DNA from: Deinococcales bacterium
GTDB taxonomy: Bacteria > Deinococcota > Deinococci > Deinococcales > JAAFIG01
Reading direction: 5' to 3'
DNA: 64,000 nt
Assembly (NCBI GenBank): GCA_025352125.1
Contig: JANXTZ010000018.1
Location: 1-64,000 of the forward strand
In this document: one piece after another, positions 8,396-17,494 of the stretch
Layout: every line of letters begins with the position of its first letter
Position numbering within the stretch: the first letter of the stretch is position 1
Position numbers and translations under genes: made by a program
Notes under the pieces: generated by a model
What the model was told of the DNA's origin: nothing
Seen by the model: only the letters and a program-made list of their open reading frames with translations
Databases searched by the model: none

Positions 8396-9738
8396 GGTTT
8401 GCCCCACAAGAAACGCACCGCTTCTTGAACACTCTGTACACCCTCGGTTTTACCGCCCTGAACGCCTGGGGGCATGACCAGGCGAGTCAAACCCACCCGA
8501 CTGGCTTCGCTGGCACGCCTGGCGGGTTGGGTGACGCTGCGCACCTCGCCAGCCAGTCCGACCTCGCCAAACACCGCCACGCCCTCGGGAACTGGTTTCA
8601 TCATGACGGCACTGTACACCGCGAGGGCAATTGCCAAATCCAAACCAGGGTCAGAAAGCCGCATTCCACCCGCCAGGTTCACGTAGACATCCAACCCCCC
8701 CAAAGAGAGCTGCAATCGGCGCTCGAGCACCGCCAGCACCACATCCACCCGACGCGCATCCAAACCCACCGCCACGCGTTTTGGAGCAGGATACGGGGTT
8801 TTGGCGGCAAGCGCCTGCACCTCCAAGAGCAACGGGCGCTGACCGTCCATCGTTGCCGCCACAATGCTGCCAGGCACACCCACAGGACGTTCCGCCAGAA
8901 AAGCCGCGCTGGGGTTGTCAACCGCCTTCAAACCGTGCTCGAGCATGTCAAACACGCCCAGCTCACCGACGCTCCCAAAACGGTTTTTGACGCTTCGGAG
9001 CAAGCGGTAATGCCCGACCGACTCGAGCATCAAGACCGCATCGACGATGTGCTCCATGACTTTGGGACCGGCGACGTTGCCGTCCTTGGTGACATGCCCG
9101 ACCAGCACCATCGCCGCACCCGTCTCTTTGGCAGCTCGGGTCAAACGCGCCGTGGATTCGCGCACCTGCGCCACGCCACCGGGCGAGCCGCCATCGTCGG
9201 TTTGCACCGTCTGAATCGAGTCCACGATCACCAGTTTGGGTCGTTCCAACTCGAGCAGCGCCGTGATGCCGTCGGCGTGAACGTCGCGGGTCATGAGAAT
9301 ATCGCCCTTCACGCCCAAGCGATCCGCCCGCAAACGCACCTGCTCGAGCGACTCCTCGCCAGCGACATACAAGACTTTTTCGTCCAACAATGCCAGATGG
9401 TCGGCAACTTGCAGCAAGAGCGTGCTTTTGCCGATGCCAGGTTCGCCACCCAACAAGACCACGCCGCCAGCCACCCAACCGCCGCCCAACACACGATCCA
9501 ACTCGCCAATGCCCGAACTGCTGCGCGGCTCTTCAGAACTTTTGACGCTCGAGAGACGCGTCACGGCGCTGCTTGGCACATTGCTGCGAGCGCCAAAGCC
9601 AGACGTGCTCTTGCTGCTGGGTGCAGTGACAATCTCTTCAAACGAATTCCAAGCCGAGCACGACGGGCAACGCCCCATGCTTTTGGCGGTGGTGTAGCCA
9701 CAAGAATTGCATTTGAATTGCACCAAGACTTTCGCCAC
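8392..9738 (-). CDS. radA: DNA repair protein RadA
   Basis: A 448-residue protein with the full RadA layout: N-terminal C4 zinc finger ([18 protein letters not shown]), RecA-like ATPase with Walker [12 protein letters not shown], the RadA-specific KNRFG motif, and a C-terminal Lon-like domain ([15 protein letters not shown]). RadA is a branch-migration helicase acting in recombination. Translation starts at GTG 9738, preceded by CAGGAGT; a TTTAGAAT sequence upstream may be the -10. It leads the minus-strand cluster that continues into the PIN/TRAM gene. Confidence 0.96.
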   Translation of the reverse strand: MAKVLVQFKCNSCGYTTAKSMGRCPSCSAWNSFEEIVTAPSSKSTSGFGARSNVPSSAVTRLSSVKSSEEPRSSSGIGELDRVLGGGWVAGGVVLLGGEPGIGKSTLLLQVADHLALLDEKVLYVAGEESLEQVRLRADRLGVKGDILMTRDVHADGITALLELERPKLVIVDSIQTVQTDDGGSPGGVAQVRESTARLTRAAKETGAAMVLVGHVTKDGNVAGPKVMEHIVDAVLMLESVGHYRLLRSVKNRFGSVGELGVFDMLEHGLKAVDNPSAAFLAERPVGVPGSIVAATMDGQRPLLLEVQALAAKTPYPAPKRVAVGLDARRVDVVLAVLERRLQLSLGGLDVYVNLAGGMRLSDPGLDLAIALAVYSAVMMKPVPEGVAVFGEVGLAGEVRSVTQPARRASEASRVGLTRLVMPPGVQGGKTEGVQSVQEAVRFLWGKP

Positions 9739-9872
9739 GTTTGACTCCTGAGCTTCATTCTAAAGGGTCGGGGTCTTTTTGAACGGGACACCATCACAGT
9801 TTGAAGTTCAGCGTTGTTAATAAGCCATCATGCCATTCTCGAGAACAACTTTAAATCGTACACTCGAGGCTC

Positions 9873-11675
9873 ATGAATACCGTCGTCAAACCCCCAAGAG
9901 TTCAGATTCCGGTGCGCCAGTATTTTGGGCTGCTCGAGGAATATTTAAAACCGCAACGCGCCAGCGTGATTCTAATGGCGGTGTGTTTGCTTTTCAGTGT
10001 CGGTTTGCAGCTTTTAAACCCGCAGATTGTTCGGTTTTTTATGGACACCGCGCAAAAGGGCGGCGCACAATCTGAACTGGTCAAAGCGAGTGCCGTGTTC
10101 ATCGGTGCCTCTTTTTTTCAGCAGGTTTTGAACGTGGCTGCCACCTACTTCAGCACCCGAGTTGGCTGGACGGCAACCAACGCACTTCGGGCGAATCTGG
10201 CAGAGCACTGCCTGAAACTTGATCTCTCGTTTCACAAAGCCCGCACCCCTGGCGAGTTGATCGAACGGGTGGACGGCGATGTCAGCACTTTGGCGGCGTT
10301 TTTCTCCAACCTCAGCATTCATCTTGGCGGCAATGTCTTGCTGCTCTTGGGCGTACTGGTTGTCATGACCCTCGAGGATTGGCGAATTGGCGCAAGCCTG
10401 AGCGTGTTTTCGATTCTGGCAATGCTGGTCTTGGCACGGGTGCGCAACCTTGGCACGCCGTACTGGAAGGCGGTGCGCGAGCAAAACGCGACCTTCTTTG
10501 GTTTTATTGGCGAGCAACTTTCGGGCACTGAGGACATTCGATCTTCGGGCGCGACGCAGTACGTGATGCGCAGTTTTTTTGAGCGCCTGAAAACCTGGTA
10601 TCCGGTGGTCTGGCGCAGCAACATGCTCGGTGGCAGCATGTGGGTGGTGTTTGAAATTTTGATGGCGTTTGGAACGGCACTTGCATTTGGGGTCGCCGCG
10701 CCGCTCTATCAGAACAAGGTGATTTCGCTTGGTACAGTCTATCTGATTTATCAGTACACCAGACTGCTCGCCGAACCGCTCGATCAGATTCGCAATCAAC
10801 TCCAGGAATTGCAACGCGCCGATGCGGGCATCTCGAGGGTGACAGAACTGCTGGCGACCAGCTCAAAATTGATTGATGGGCAGGGCGCGAACTGGTCTGA
10901 ACGGGCGCTCGAGGTCGAGTTTCGTGGGGTGCATTTTGGGTATGAAGACGATGTCAAACCCGACCCATCCGAACAGCCTGAACATCTGGAGAAAGTGCTC
11001 GAAAATATTTCGTTTAAGCTCGAGGCTGGGAAAGTCTTGGGTTTGCTGGGTCGCACTGGCAGTGGCAAAACCACCTTGGCGCGTCTGCTGATGCGATTTT
11101 ACGACCCGCAGCACGGCGAGATTCGCTTGAACGGCATTCCACTGACCAGCGCGAAACTCGATCAGGTGCGCAGTCGGGTCACGCTGGTAACGCAAAATGT
11201 CGAACTTTTTCAAGCCAGCATCCGCGAGAACCTGAGTTTTTTTGACCCAAGCGTAAGTGACACCCGAATCTGGGCGGCGCTCGAGGAGCTGGGCTTGCAC
11301 GACTGGGTGCGTAGGCTTCCCAGGCAACTCGATGCCGAACTCTCGAGCGCGAACCTGAGTGCAGGCGAGGCGCAACTGCTGGCGTTCACGCGGGTTTTTT
11401 TGCGCAACCCAAGCGTCATTATTCTCGACGAAGCCAGCAGCCGTCTCGACCCCGCCACCGAGGCACTGCTCGAGCGTGCCGTGACCAAATTGCTGACGGG
11501 TCGCACCGCCATCATCATCGCGCACCGATTGCAAACCATTTTGCGCTCTGACAAAATCTTGATCCTTGAAGATGGAAAAATGCTCGAGTACGGCAGCACC
11601 AAAATTCTCGGCAACGATCCAAACTCGAGGTTCGCGCAACTCAGGCGCACGGGATTGGAGGAGGTGCTGGCATGA
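9873..11675 (+). CDS. ABC exporter half-transporter (canonical ATP site)
   Basis: A 600-residue type IV ABC exporter subunit: an N-terminal six-helix membrane domain (for example NVLLLLGVLVVMTL) fused to an ATPase domain with Walker A GRTGSGKTTLARLL, a Q-loop (LVTQNVELF), signature LSAGE and Walker B IILDEASSRLD. The signature differs slightly from LSGGQ. With the next gene, which it overlaps by ATGA, it should form a heterodimeric exporter for lipids, drugs or peptides. The substrate is unknown. Confidence 0.9.
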   Translation: MNTVVKPPRVQIPVRQYFGLLEEYLKPQRASVILMAVCLLFSVGLQLLNPQIVRFFMDTAQKGGAQSELVKASAVFIGASFFQQVLNVAATYFSTRVGWTATNALRANLAEHCLKLDLSFHKARTPGELIERVDGDVSTLAAFFSNLSIHLGGNVLLLLGVLVVMTLEDWRIGASLSVFSILAMLVLARVRNLGTPYWKAVREQNATFFGFIGEQLSGTEDIRSSGATQYVMRSFFERLKTWYPVVWRSNMLGGSMWVVFEILMAFGTALAFGVAAPLYQNKVISLGTVYLIYQYTRLLAEPLDQIRNQLQELQRADAGISRVTELLATSSKLIDGQGANWSERALEVEFRGVHFGYEDDVKPDPSEQPEHLEKVLENISFKLEAGKVLGLLGRTGSGKTTLARLLMRFYDPQHGEIRLNGIPLTSAKLDQVRSRVTLVTQNVELFQASIRENLSFFDPSVSDTRIWAALEELGLHDWVRRLPRQLDAELSSANLSAGEAQLLAFTRVFLRNPSVIILDEASSRLDPATEALLERAVTKLLTGRTAIIIAHRLQTILRSDKILILEDGKMLEYGSTKILGNDPNSRFAQLRRTGLEEVLA

Positions 11676-13438
11676 GCAGCAAGCCCATGAGCACCTGGCA
11701 CGTCATAAGGACCATGATCTGGCAACAGGGCGCGTTGTACGCCTTGAACACGCTGATGTGGGGATTGGTCTTTACGATTCCGCTACTGGAGGGCTTGATC
11801 GCTAAACTCTTTTTTGACACCCTCGAGAAACGTCCGCTCGAACTGAACATCACTTCAATCATTGCGCTGGTCATGGTGGTCGCCGTCGCTCGAGCCTTGT
11901 CAATTGTGGGTGGCATGGCTGCCGACATCCCCTGGCGGTTCCGCATCAGTGCGTTGCTGCGCCGCAACCTTCTGGCACACATCCTCGAACGTCCTGGCGC
12001 ACGGGCGCTGCCCGTCAGCGTGGGTGAAGCCATCAGCACGCTTCGGGACGATCCTGGCATGGTCGAGGAGATCAGCGATTGGACGCTTGATGTCAGCTCT
12101 CGGGTGGTTTTTTTGGTCGTTGCGCTCATCATTTTGTTTTCGATCAATTCTCGCATCACCCTGCTGGTGTTTGTGCCGCTCGCCATCGTCATGAGCCTGA
12201 CGTATTTCTACGGCAGCAAACTCGAGAAACTGCGCGAACAGAGCCGTGAGAGCACTGCCAAAGTCACGGGCGCTCTGGGCGAGATGTTCGGCGCGGTGCA
12301 GGGCATTCAGGTGGCGGGGGCGGAAGCCAGGGTGATGGCGCACTTCAAACGCCTCGGCGATGCGCGACGCGCGGCACTGCTGCGAGATAGCGTTCAAACC
12401 CAGGTTTTAAACGCGATTTACGGCAATGTGGTGCAATTCGGCACAGGCTTTATTTTGTTGCTCGCCGCCTCTGGAATGCGCGAAAAAACCTTTACCATCG
12501 GCGATTTTGCGGTCTTTGCCAGTTATCTCGAGCGTGTGGCGCACACCACCGAATTCTTTGGACATTTCATGAGCACCATGCGCCAAACGGGCGTCAGCAT
12601 CAAACGCATGATCGAACTCTTGCAGGGTGCAAATCAAAACAAACTGATCGAACCACATCAAATCCCACTTTCGGGCAGCACTCCCGACCTCGAGCCTCGG
12701 GTCAAAACCGAATCTGATACTTTGCAACACCTTGAAATTCGTGATCTCGGTTTCGAGTTTGAGGGTGGCACACGAGGCATCAAGAACATTAATTTGACGC
12801 TCGAGCGGGGCAGTTTTACGGTCATCACTGGGCGCATCGGTTCGGGCAAAACCACCCTGCTTCGCGCCATGCTGGGGCTTCTCGAGCCGCAAACCGGTTC
12901 GGTGCTTTGGAACGGTGTTTGTGCCAGTGCACGAGATTTAATCCCGCCCAGGGTTGCCTACACCTCGCAAGTGCCAGTCTTGTTTAGCGGTACGCTGCGC
13001 GACAATATTTTGCTGGGGCTTCCAGACGATCCCAAAAAACTCGAGCAAGCCGTCAAAAACGCGGTGCTCGAGCAAGACCTGCTGGGCTTTGAGTTTGGTT
13101 TTGAAACCAAAATTGGCAGCAGGGGCGTCAAACTTTCTGGCGGACAAGTCTCGAGGACTGCCGCCGCCAGGATGTTCGTGCGGGAACCAGAATTGCTGGT
13201 CTTTGATGACCTCTCAAGCGCTCTGGATGTCAACACCGAATCGCAACTCTGGGACCGGGTGTTTGAGCACTCGAGCGAGACGACTTGCCTGGTCGTTTCA
13301 CACCGCAAGCCAGCTTTGAAACGCGCCGACAAGATTGTTGTGCTTGAGAATGGTTGCATTACAGCAGTCGGAAAACTCGAGGAGCTTCTGAAAACCAGTG
13401 GCGAGATGCGCCGGTTGTGGTCGGGCGAACTCGAGTGA
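11672..13438 (+). CDS. ABC exporter half-transporter (degenerate catalytic Glu)
   Basis: A 588-residue partner of the upstream ABC subunit, with membrane domain then ATPase: Walker A GRIGSGKTTLLRAM, signature LSGGQ and Walker B LLVFDDLSSALD. The residue after the Walker B Asp is Asp, not the usual catalytic Glu. In heterodimeric exporters one of the two ATP sites is typically degenerate in this way, so the pair fits that class. Its start overlaps the first gene's stop (ATGA). It converges on the Gfo/Idh gene two bases downstream. Confidence 0.9.
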   Translation: MSSKPMSTWHVIRTMIWQQGALYALNTLMWGLVFTIPLLEGLIAKLFFDTLEKRPLELNITSIIALVMVVAVARALSIVGGMAADIPWRFRISALLRRNLLAHILERPGARALPVSVGEAISTLRDDPGMVEEISDWTLDVSSRVVFLVVALIILFSINSRITLLVFVPLAIVMSLTYFYGSKLEKLREQSRESTAKVTGALGEMFGAVQGIQVAGAEARVMAHFKRLGDARRAALLRDSVQTQVLNAIYGNVVQFGTGFILLLAASGMREKTFTIGDFAVFASYLERVAHTTEFFGHFMSTMRQTGVSIKRMIELLQGANQNKLIEPHQIPLSGSTPDLEPRVKTESDTLQHLEIRDLGFEFEGGTRGIKNINLTLERGSFTVITGRIGSGKTTLLRAMLGLLEPQTGSVLWNGVCASARDLIPPRVAYTSQVPVLFSGTLRDNILLGLPDDPKKLEQAVKNAVLEQDLLGFEFGFETKIGSRGVKLSGGQVSRTAAARMFVREPELLVFDDLSSALDVNTESQLWDRVFEHSSETTCLVVSHRKPALKRADKIVVLENGCITAVGKLEELLKTSGEMRRLWSGELE

Positions 13439-13440
13439 TT

Positions 13441-14715
13441 TCAGGGCAATTGGTCATGGTCTACCCTCATCACACGGTTTTGCTTGCGGGCGTTTTCGGC
13501 GGCGAAAACCATCAAATGACTCTCGAGGGTTTGGGATGCCCCCGACAAAATATATTCAGGGTTGTTTTCAGTCAGTGCACTGACAAACGCCCGCATGATG
13601 TTCTCGTCGCCGCCGCCGTGACCGGATAAAATTGAACCGTCAGACTCGAGTTCGGTACTGACAGTTGTGGTTTCCCTGGTCAGAAAATCGTATATTTCCA
13701 GAATATTTCCATTTCCGTACAATTCGGCTTTTGTACCAAAAATTCGTGTCTCACGGTCGCGCGGTTTGGTGAAGGCGGTCATGGTGAAACTGGCGGTGAC
13801 ACCGCCCTCAAACTCGAGATTGACGACCTGATGATCGACCACATCGTTGTCAAGACCGCCGTAAACGCAGCGCCCATAGTCCCCAGTTCGCAGCGCCGCC
13901 AGAATCCCCGCCTCGCTGATGTCGGTGGTGATGACATTCAGTGGCCAGTCGGTGTTGCCCTCCTCGAGATTCTCAAAGTAAAAGCGCTTGGCATCGTAGG
14001 CGCAGACATGGGCAACGCCGCAATCCAGGCAACGGTCTGCCGCACCGATGGGACGAAACTCCTTTTTAAAGTGACTGAGGCTGCCAAAACTCGAGACGGC
14101 AACGCAGGGCTTGGCGACAATGTAACTCAGCCAATCCAGGTCGTGACACGATTTTTGCAACAGCATCGAACTCGAGCGTGCCTCGTTGTGCCAGTTGCCT
14201 CGCACGAACGAGTGCGCCTGATGCCAGAAGCCCACAGGCTCGAGGTGTTGCACCGAAATGATCTCGCCAATCTGTCCAGAATCCAGAATTTTCTTTAATA
14301 ACCTCGTGTACGGCGTGTAACGCATGACGTGACAGACCGCCAGCATCACGCCAGCCTCGCGCACGGCTTGGACAATCCGCCGACAATCGCTTTCACTGGG
14401 ACCCATGGGTTTCTCGAGCAGCAAGTGATAACCGTGTTTGGCAAATGCAATGGCAGGTTCGGCGTGAAGTGCGTCGGGCGTGGTGATGATGATGCCGTCG
14501 GCAAACTTTGGGCGCGTCAGCCAGGTGTGCCAATCGTTGGTGACGTTTTCGGGCGAAATTTGATGCCGATTCACCATGTGATCGCGGTAAAAATCCCTGG
14601 GTTCGGCAACGCCCACAATTTGTACCTGATCTGGATACTCGAGCGCGTACTGGGCATAAATCGCACCTCGAGAACCCGCACCGACCACCGCCAGTTTGAT
14701 GGGCGCGGGCTTCAT
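13441..14715 (-). CDS. Gfo/Idh/MocA family oxidoreductase
   Basis: A 424-residue NAD(P)-dependent sugar oxidoreductase. The Rossmann fold begins with VVGAGSRGAIYAQYAL, and the EKPMGPSESDCRRIV segment carries the conserved EKP. A cysteine-rich stretch (CLDCGVAHVCAYDA) occurs in one subfamily of these enzymes. Its start overlaps the SIS gene stop (ATGA), and it is the last gene of the amino-sugar operon. It probably oxidises or epimerises a sugar released by that pathway; the exact substrate is not visible. Confidence 0.85.
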   Translation of the reverse strand: MKPAPIKLAVVGAGSRGAIYAQYALEYPDQVQIVGVAEPRDFYRDHMVNRHQISPENVTNDWHTWLTRPKFADGIIITTPDALHAEPAIAFAKHGYHLLLEKPMGPSESDCRRIVQAVREAGVMLAVCHVMRYTPYTRLLKKILDSGQIGEIISVQHLEPVGFWHQAHSFVRGNWHNEARSSSMLLQKSCHDLDWLSYIVAKPCVAVSSFGSLSHFKKEFRPIGAADRCLDCGVAHVCAYDAKRFYFENLEEGNTDWPLNVITTDISEAGILAALRTGDYGRCVYGGLDNDVVDHQVVNLEFEGGVTASFTMTAFTKPRDRETRIFGTKAELYGNGNILEIYDFLTRETTTVSTELESDGSILSGHGGGDENIMRAFVSALTENNPEYILSGASQTLESHLMVFAAENARKQNRVMRVDHDQLP

Positions 14716-15671
14716 GTCAGCACCACCACCTTGGTCAAATGGCGCGGTTCGCGGGTGTTCAAGCCTTTGTGTTGCGCGACGCGTTCACCCAACCATTGCA
14801 GGGTTGGCAGGGCGATCAATCCGCGCAGGCTCGAGGTTGTTGACAACTCGAGACTCAAATCTCCAGCCCCGCCAAAACCGATGACCTTCGCGCCTTTTTC
14901 ACGCAGTTCACCGACCAGTTTTGTTTCCTGCTCGAGCGTCTGGAGGCTGTAGAGCATGACGACCACAGAGCGTTCATCAATCAATGAAATTGGACCGTGA
15001 CGATACTCGAGCGGATGGTACGCCTGGGAGAACGACAGGCTCATTTCCATCAGTTTCAGTGCGCCCTCATTGGCAATGCCGTACAACGCGCCGCCGCCCA
15101 GGTAAACAAAATGCGAGCAGTGTTGAATCAAACCATCAAAATTATTTTTGTGCTGCTCGAGCAGGTGTTGCGCCTCTTGAATTTGCTGGTTTGTGATTCT
15201 TTGTCCAGCCAATGCCAGACCGATCAGCAGCATCAAGCTGGCGCTGGTGGTCATGACGATGTCCTCGAGCGGATGCGTGGGCGCGTAAACGCAAACCGAG
15301 CTGACCTTGGCAAGCTCGCTGTTCGGTTCGCAGGTGATGCCGATCACACGTTCACCAGCAATCAGGCTGGCGTTGGCGGCGCCAACGGTTTCGGTGGTGC
15401 TGCCGCTTCTCGAGAGTGCCAGCACTTGCACTTTGACATCAGGAATATAACTGCGGCGGCGCAAATGCCACTCGCCAGACGGCACGGCAATCGCGCCGTG
15501 GTCTGGACTCTGATTCAGTGCCGCCGCGATGCTCTGCGCCAGATAATACGATGTGCCGCAACCGATCACGGCGACGGGTCCAGGCTCGAGTTGCGCCGCA
15601 CCGAGGTCAAGTTCCAGCGCCTGTTGCCAGTACGAAAATTGCTCGAGAATGGTTTGTTCGGTGGCGTTCAT
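14712..15671 (-). CDS. SIS-domain sugar-phosphate isomerase/deaminase (AgaS/NagB-II-like)
   Basis: A 319-residue protein made of two SIS domains, without the glutaminase domain of GlmS. The first domain shows AVIGCGTSYYLAQS and LALSRSGSTTETV. The later part has YRHGPISLIDE and ends near a conserved KGLNTREPRHLTKVV tail, as in GlmS-type isomerase domains. Such stand-alone proteins deaminate or isomerise hexosamine-6-phosphates. The start at ATG 15671 has a GGAAGGAA ribosome-binding site and overlaps the kinase stop (ATGA); the track start 41 codons upstream lacks support. Confidence 0.82.
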   Translation of the reverse strand: MNATEQTILEQFSYWQQALELDLGAAQLEPGPVAVIGCGTSYYLAQSIAAALNQSPDHGAIAVPSGEWHLRRRSYIPDVKVQVLALSRSGSTTETVGAANASLIAGERVIGITCEPNSELAKVSSVCVYAPTHPLEDIVMTTSASLMLLIGLALAGQRITNQQIQEAQHLLEQHKNNFDGLIQHCSHFVYLGGGALYGIANEGALKLMEMSLSFSQAYHPLEYRHGPISLIDERSVVVMLYSLQTLEQETKLVGELREKGAKVIGFGGAGDLSLELSTTSSLRGLIALPTLQWLGERVAQHKGLNTREPRHLTKVVVLT

Positions 15672-16612
15672 GGTGTGTTCCTTCCAAGGTCTTGATGAAT
15701 TTGCTTCAACCAACTTCTGTCCACATCCCAACTCGCGTTTTGTGCGGCGCTGAACAGTGCTCCCGCCAATGGACTGGCTGCTGGCTCGAGCCAAGTTCCA
15801 AGGGTTGACAATCGGTGCTTCACCGTCTCCCTGACCATCAGGCTTTTAAAAACGCTGCCCGCACAACTGAAACTGGTTTGCTCGAGTTTGAGTTGTTTTT
15901 GCGCCGCCAGCCCCAATTGACTCAAATGTTGTGCCGCCTCGAGCAAGACATGTTTTGCCGTCAAGTTGCCCAAACCCGCCAGCTTGTCCACCACTTTTGC
16001 CAGCGCCGCAATTTTCGGGCGCGGATGAGAGAGGGCGTAAAACCAGGAGATCAACTCGCCCTCTTTGATGCCGACGTGCTCGAGCAAGCCCAGACGAAAT
16101 TCCGCGTCCAAAAGTCGTCCATCGATGGTCCAACTCAGTTTTTGCAAGGCTTGAAGTCCGATCCAGTGCGCACTGCCCTCGTCGCCAAAGCCCTCGCCCC
16201 ATCCGCCAACCCGAGCCACCTTGTGTTTGGTGTTTTCGCCCCACGCCATCGAACCTGTCCCCGCCAAAACCAGCACCCCAGATTCTCCCGCCAGTGCGCC
16301 AGCAAATGCCACGGCAACATCATTTTGCACCCCGCAACGTTCACCCGCCCAACCTCGAGCCGCTTCGAGTTGTAAAGCCGATACCGTGTCCGATTCACCG
16401 TAACCTGGCATTCCAAAACTCGAGAATGCAATCTGATCTGGTGGTAATAAAACTTGATCGAGGATTTTTGTCAGCTCGATTTGCCATGCGGGGTTGTCAA
16501 ACGGATTGATGCCCGCACCCGCAATCACCTGTCTCACCGTGCCAGTTCGGTTGGCGACGGCGAGCACGGTCTTTGTGCCCCCGCCATCAAGCCCCAAAAT
16601 CCATTCAGGCAT
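15668..16612 (-). CDS. BadF/BadG/BcrA/BcrD-type ATPase, N-acetylhexosamine kinase-like
   Basis: A 314-residue protein of the ASKHA fold. The phosphate-1 loop is LGLDGGGTKTVLAV and the phosphate-2 region VLAGTGSMAWGEN. GlcNAc kinases of this family share both. It sits between a PfkB kinase and a SIS deaminase in one operon, which supports phosphorylation of an amino sugar at C6. I use the ATG at 16612, with AGGGGTGG seven bases upstream; it overlaps the pfkB stop by 8 bases. The track start is a TTG two codons earlier. Confidence 0.78.
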   Translation of the reverse strand: MPEWILGLDGGGTKTVLAVANRTGTVRQVIAGAGINPFDNPAWQIELTKILDQVLLPPDQIAFSSFGMPGYGESDTVSALQLEAARGWAGERCGVQNDVAVAFAGALAGESGVLVLAGTGSMAWGENTKHKVARVGGWGEGFGDEGSAHWIGLQALQKLSWTIDGRLLDAEFRLGLLEHVGIKEGELISWFYALSHPRPKIAALAKVVDKLAGLGNLTAKHVLLEAAQHLSQLGLAAQKQLKLEQTSFSCAGSVFKSLMVRETVKHRLSTLGTWLEPAASPLAGALFSAAQNASWDVDRSWLKQIHQDLGRNTP

Positions 16613-17480
16613 GAACAACCACCCCTAACAATGTTTCAATGTTCTCGAGTTTGACCACGCCTGCCGTAAGCTCGAGACATGCCGCCGCGCCGCAGGCGCT
16701 GGCGTAACGCAGGGCATCCTGAATTGATTTTCCACGCTCGAGGCTGAATAAAAATCCCGCCAGCGTCGCGTCGCCCGCACCAACTGGATTCAAGACTTTG
16801 ATCTCGCTCGAGGTTTGAACAAGCGTACCTTCAGTTCCAACATACTCGAGTCCATTCGCGCCTTTGGAATGCAGTACCCGCGTGCCAAACTTCTCGAAAA
16901 TTTCAAATGAACTCAGTCCCAGTTGCTCCAGTTCGCTTTGATTTGGTTTAACCAGATACGCCCCGTTCTCGAGCGCCACCTTTAACGCCGCGCCCGAGGT
17001 GTCCACCACAAGCTTGTGGCGGGCACTCAAACGTTTTACAAATGCCCCAAACTCGAGCATGTTCAGACCTGGCGGCAAACTTCCCGAAAGCACCACAACT
17101 CGCGCCGAGGCTGGGATCAACGCCTCGAGTTTGAGGAGATCACTCGGCGTTAGGTTTGGACCTGATTCGTTGATTTCTGTTGCTTCTGTGCCGTCCAAAA
17201 TCGCCTGACATTCTCGGGTTTCACCGTCAACAGAAAGTACAAAACTTGAAATGTTCTGCTTTTGAAGTAAATGCTCGAGCTTCGAGCCGTTACTTCCAGC
17301 CGTGGGCAGAATCACGCAAGCCTCCGCGCCCAAGCTGACCAGCACCGACGCCACATTCACACCCTTGCCGCCCGCGCGTTCAAACACACGAACGGCACGG
17401 TTCAAATCACCCACCGCAAGCCTCGAGCCTAACTCGAGCGTGCGGTCAATGGCAGGATGTAAACAAATCACCGCAATCAT
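16605..17480 (-). CDS. PfkB-family sugar kinase (1-phosphofructokinase/tagatose-6-phosphate kinase-like)
   Basis: A 291-residue ribokinase-fold kinase. Near the N-terminus is the PfkB signature region ERAGGKGVNVASVL. The C-terminal ATP-binding/anion-hole motif is NPVGAGDATLAGF, with the catalytic Asp. The HPAIDRTLELG start is typical of the LacC/FruK branch. In this operon it could phosphorylate tagatose-6-phosphate or fructose-6-phosphate produced after deamination. The track start was moved to ATG 17480, which has GGAG upstream; the longer form runs into the binding-protein gene. Confidence 0.82.
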   Translation of the reverse strand: MIAVICLHPAIDRTLELGSRLAVGDLNRAVRVFERAGGKGVNVASVLVSLGAEACVILPTAGSNGSKLEHLLQKQNISSFVLSVDGETRECQAILDGTEATEINESGPNLTPSDLLKLEALIPASARVVVLSGSLPPGLNMLEFGAFVKRLSARHKLVVDTSGAALKVALENGAYLVKPNQSELEQLGLSSFEIFEKFGTRVLHSKGANGLEYVGTEGTLVQTSSEIKVLNPVGAGDATLAGFLFSLERGKSIQDALRYASACGAAACLELTAGVVKLENIETLLGVVVHA

Positions 17481-17494
17481 AAATCTCCGAAAAG

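Noticed and set aside
8425-9744. 439-codon ORF antisense to radA
   Set aside because: The translation is His/Gln/Arg-rich without any domain, while the opposite strand encodes a complete RadA with all motifs.
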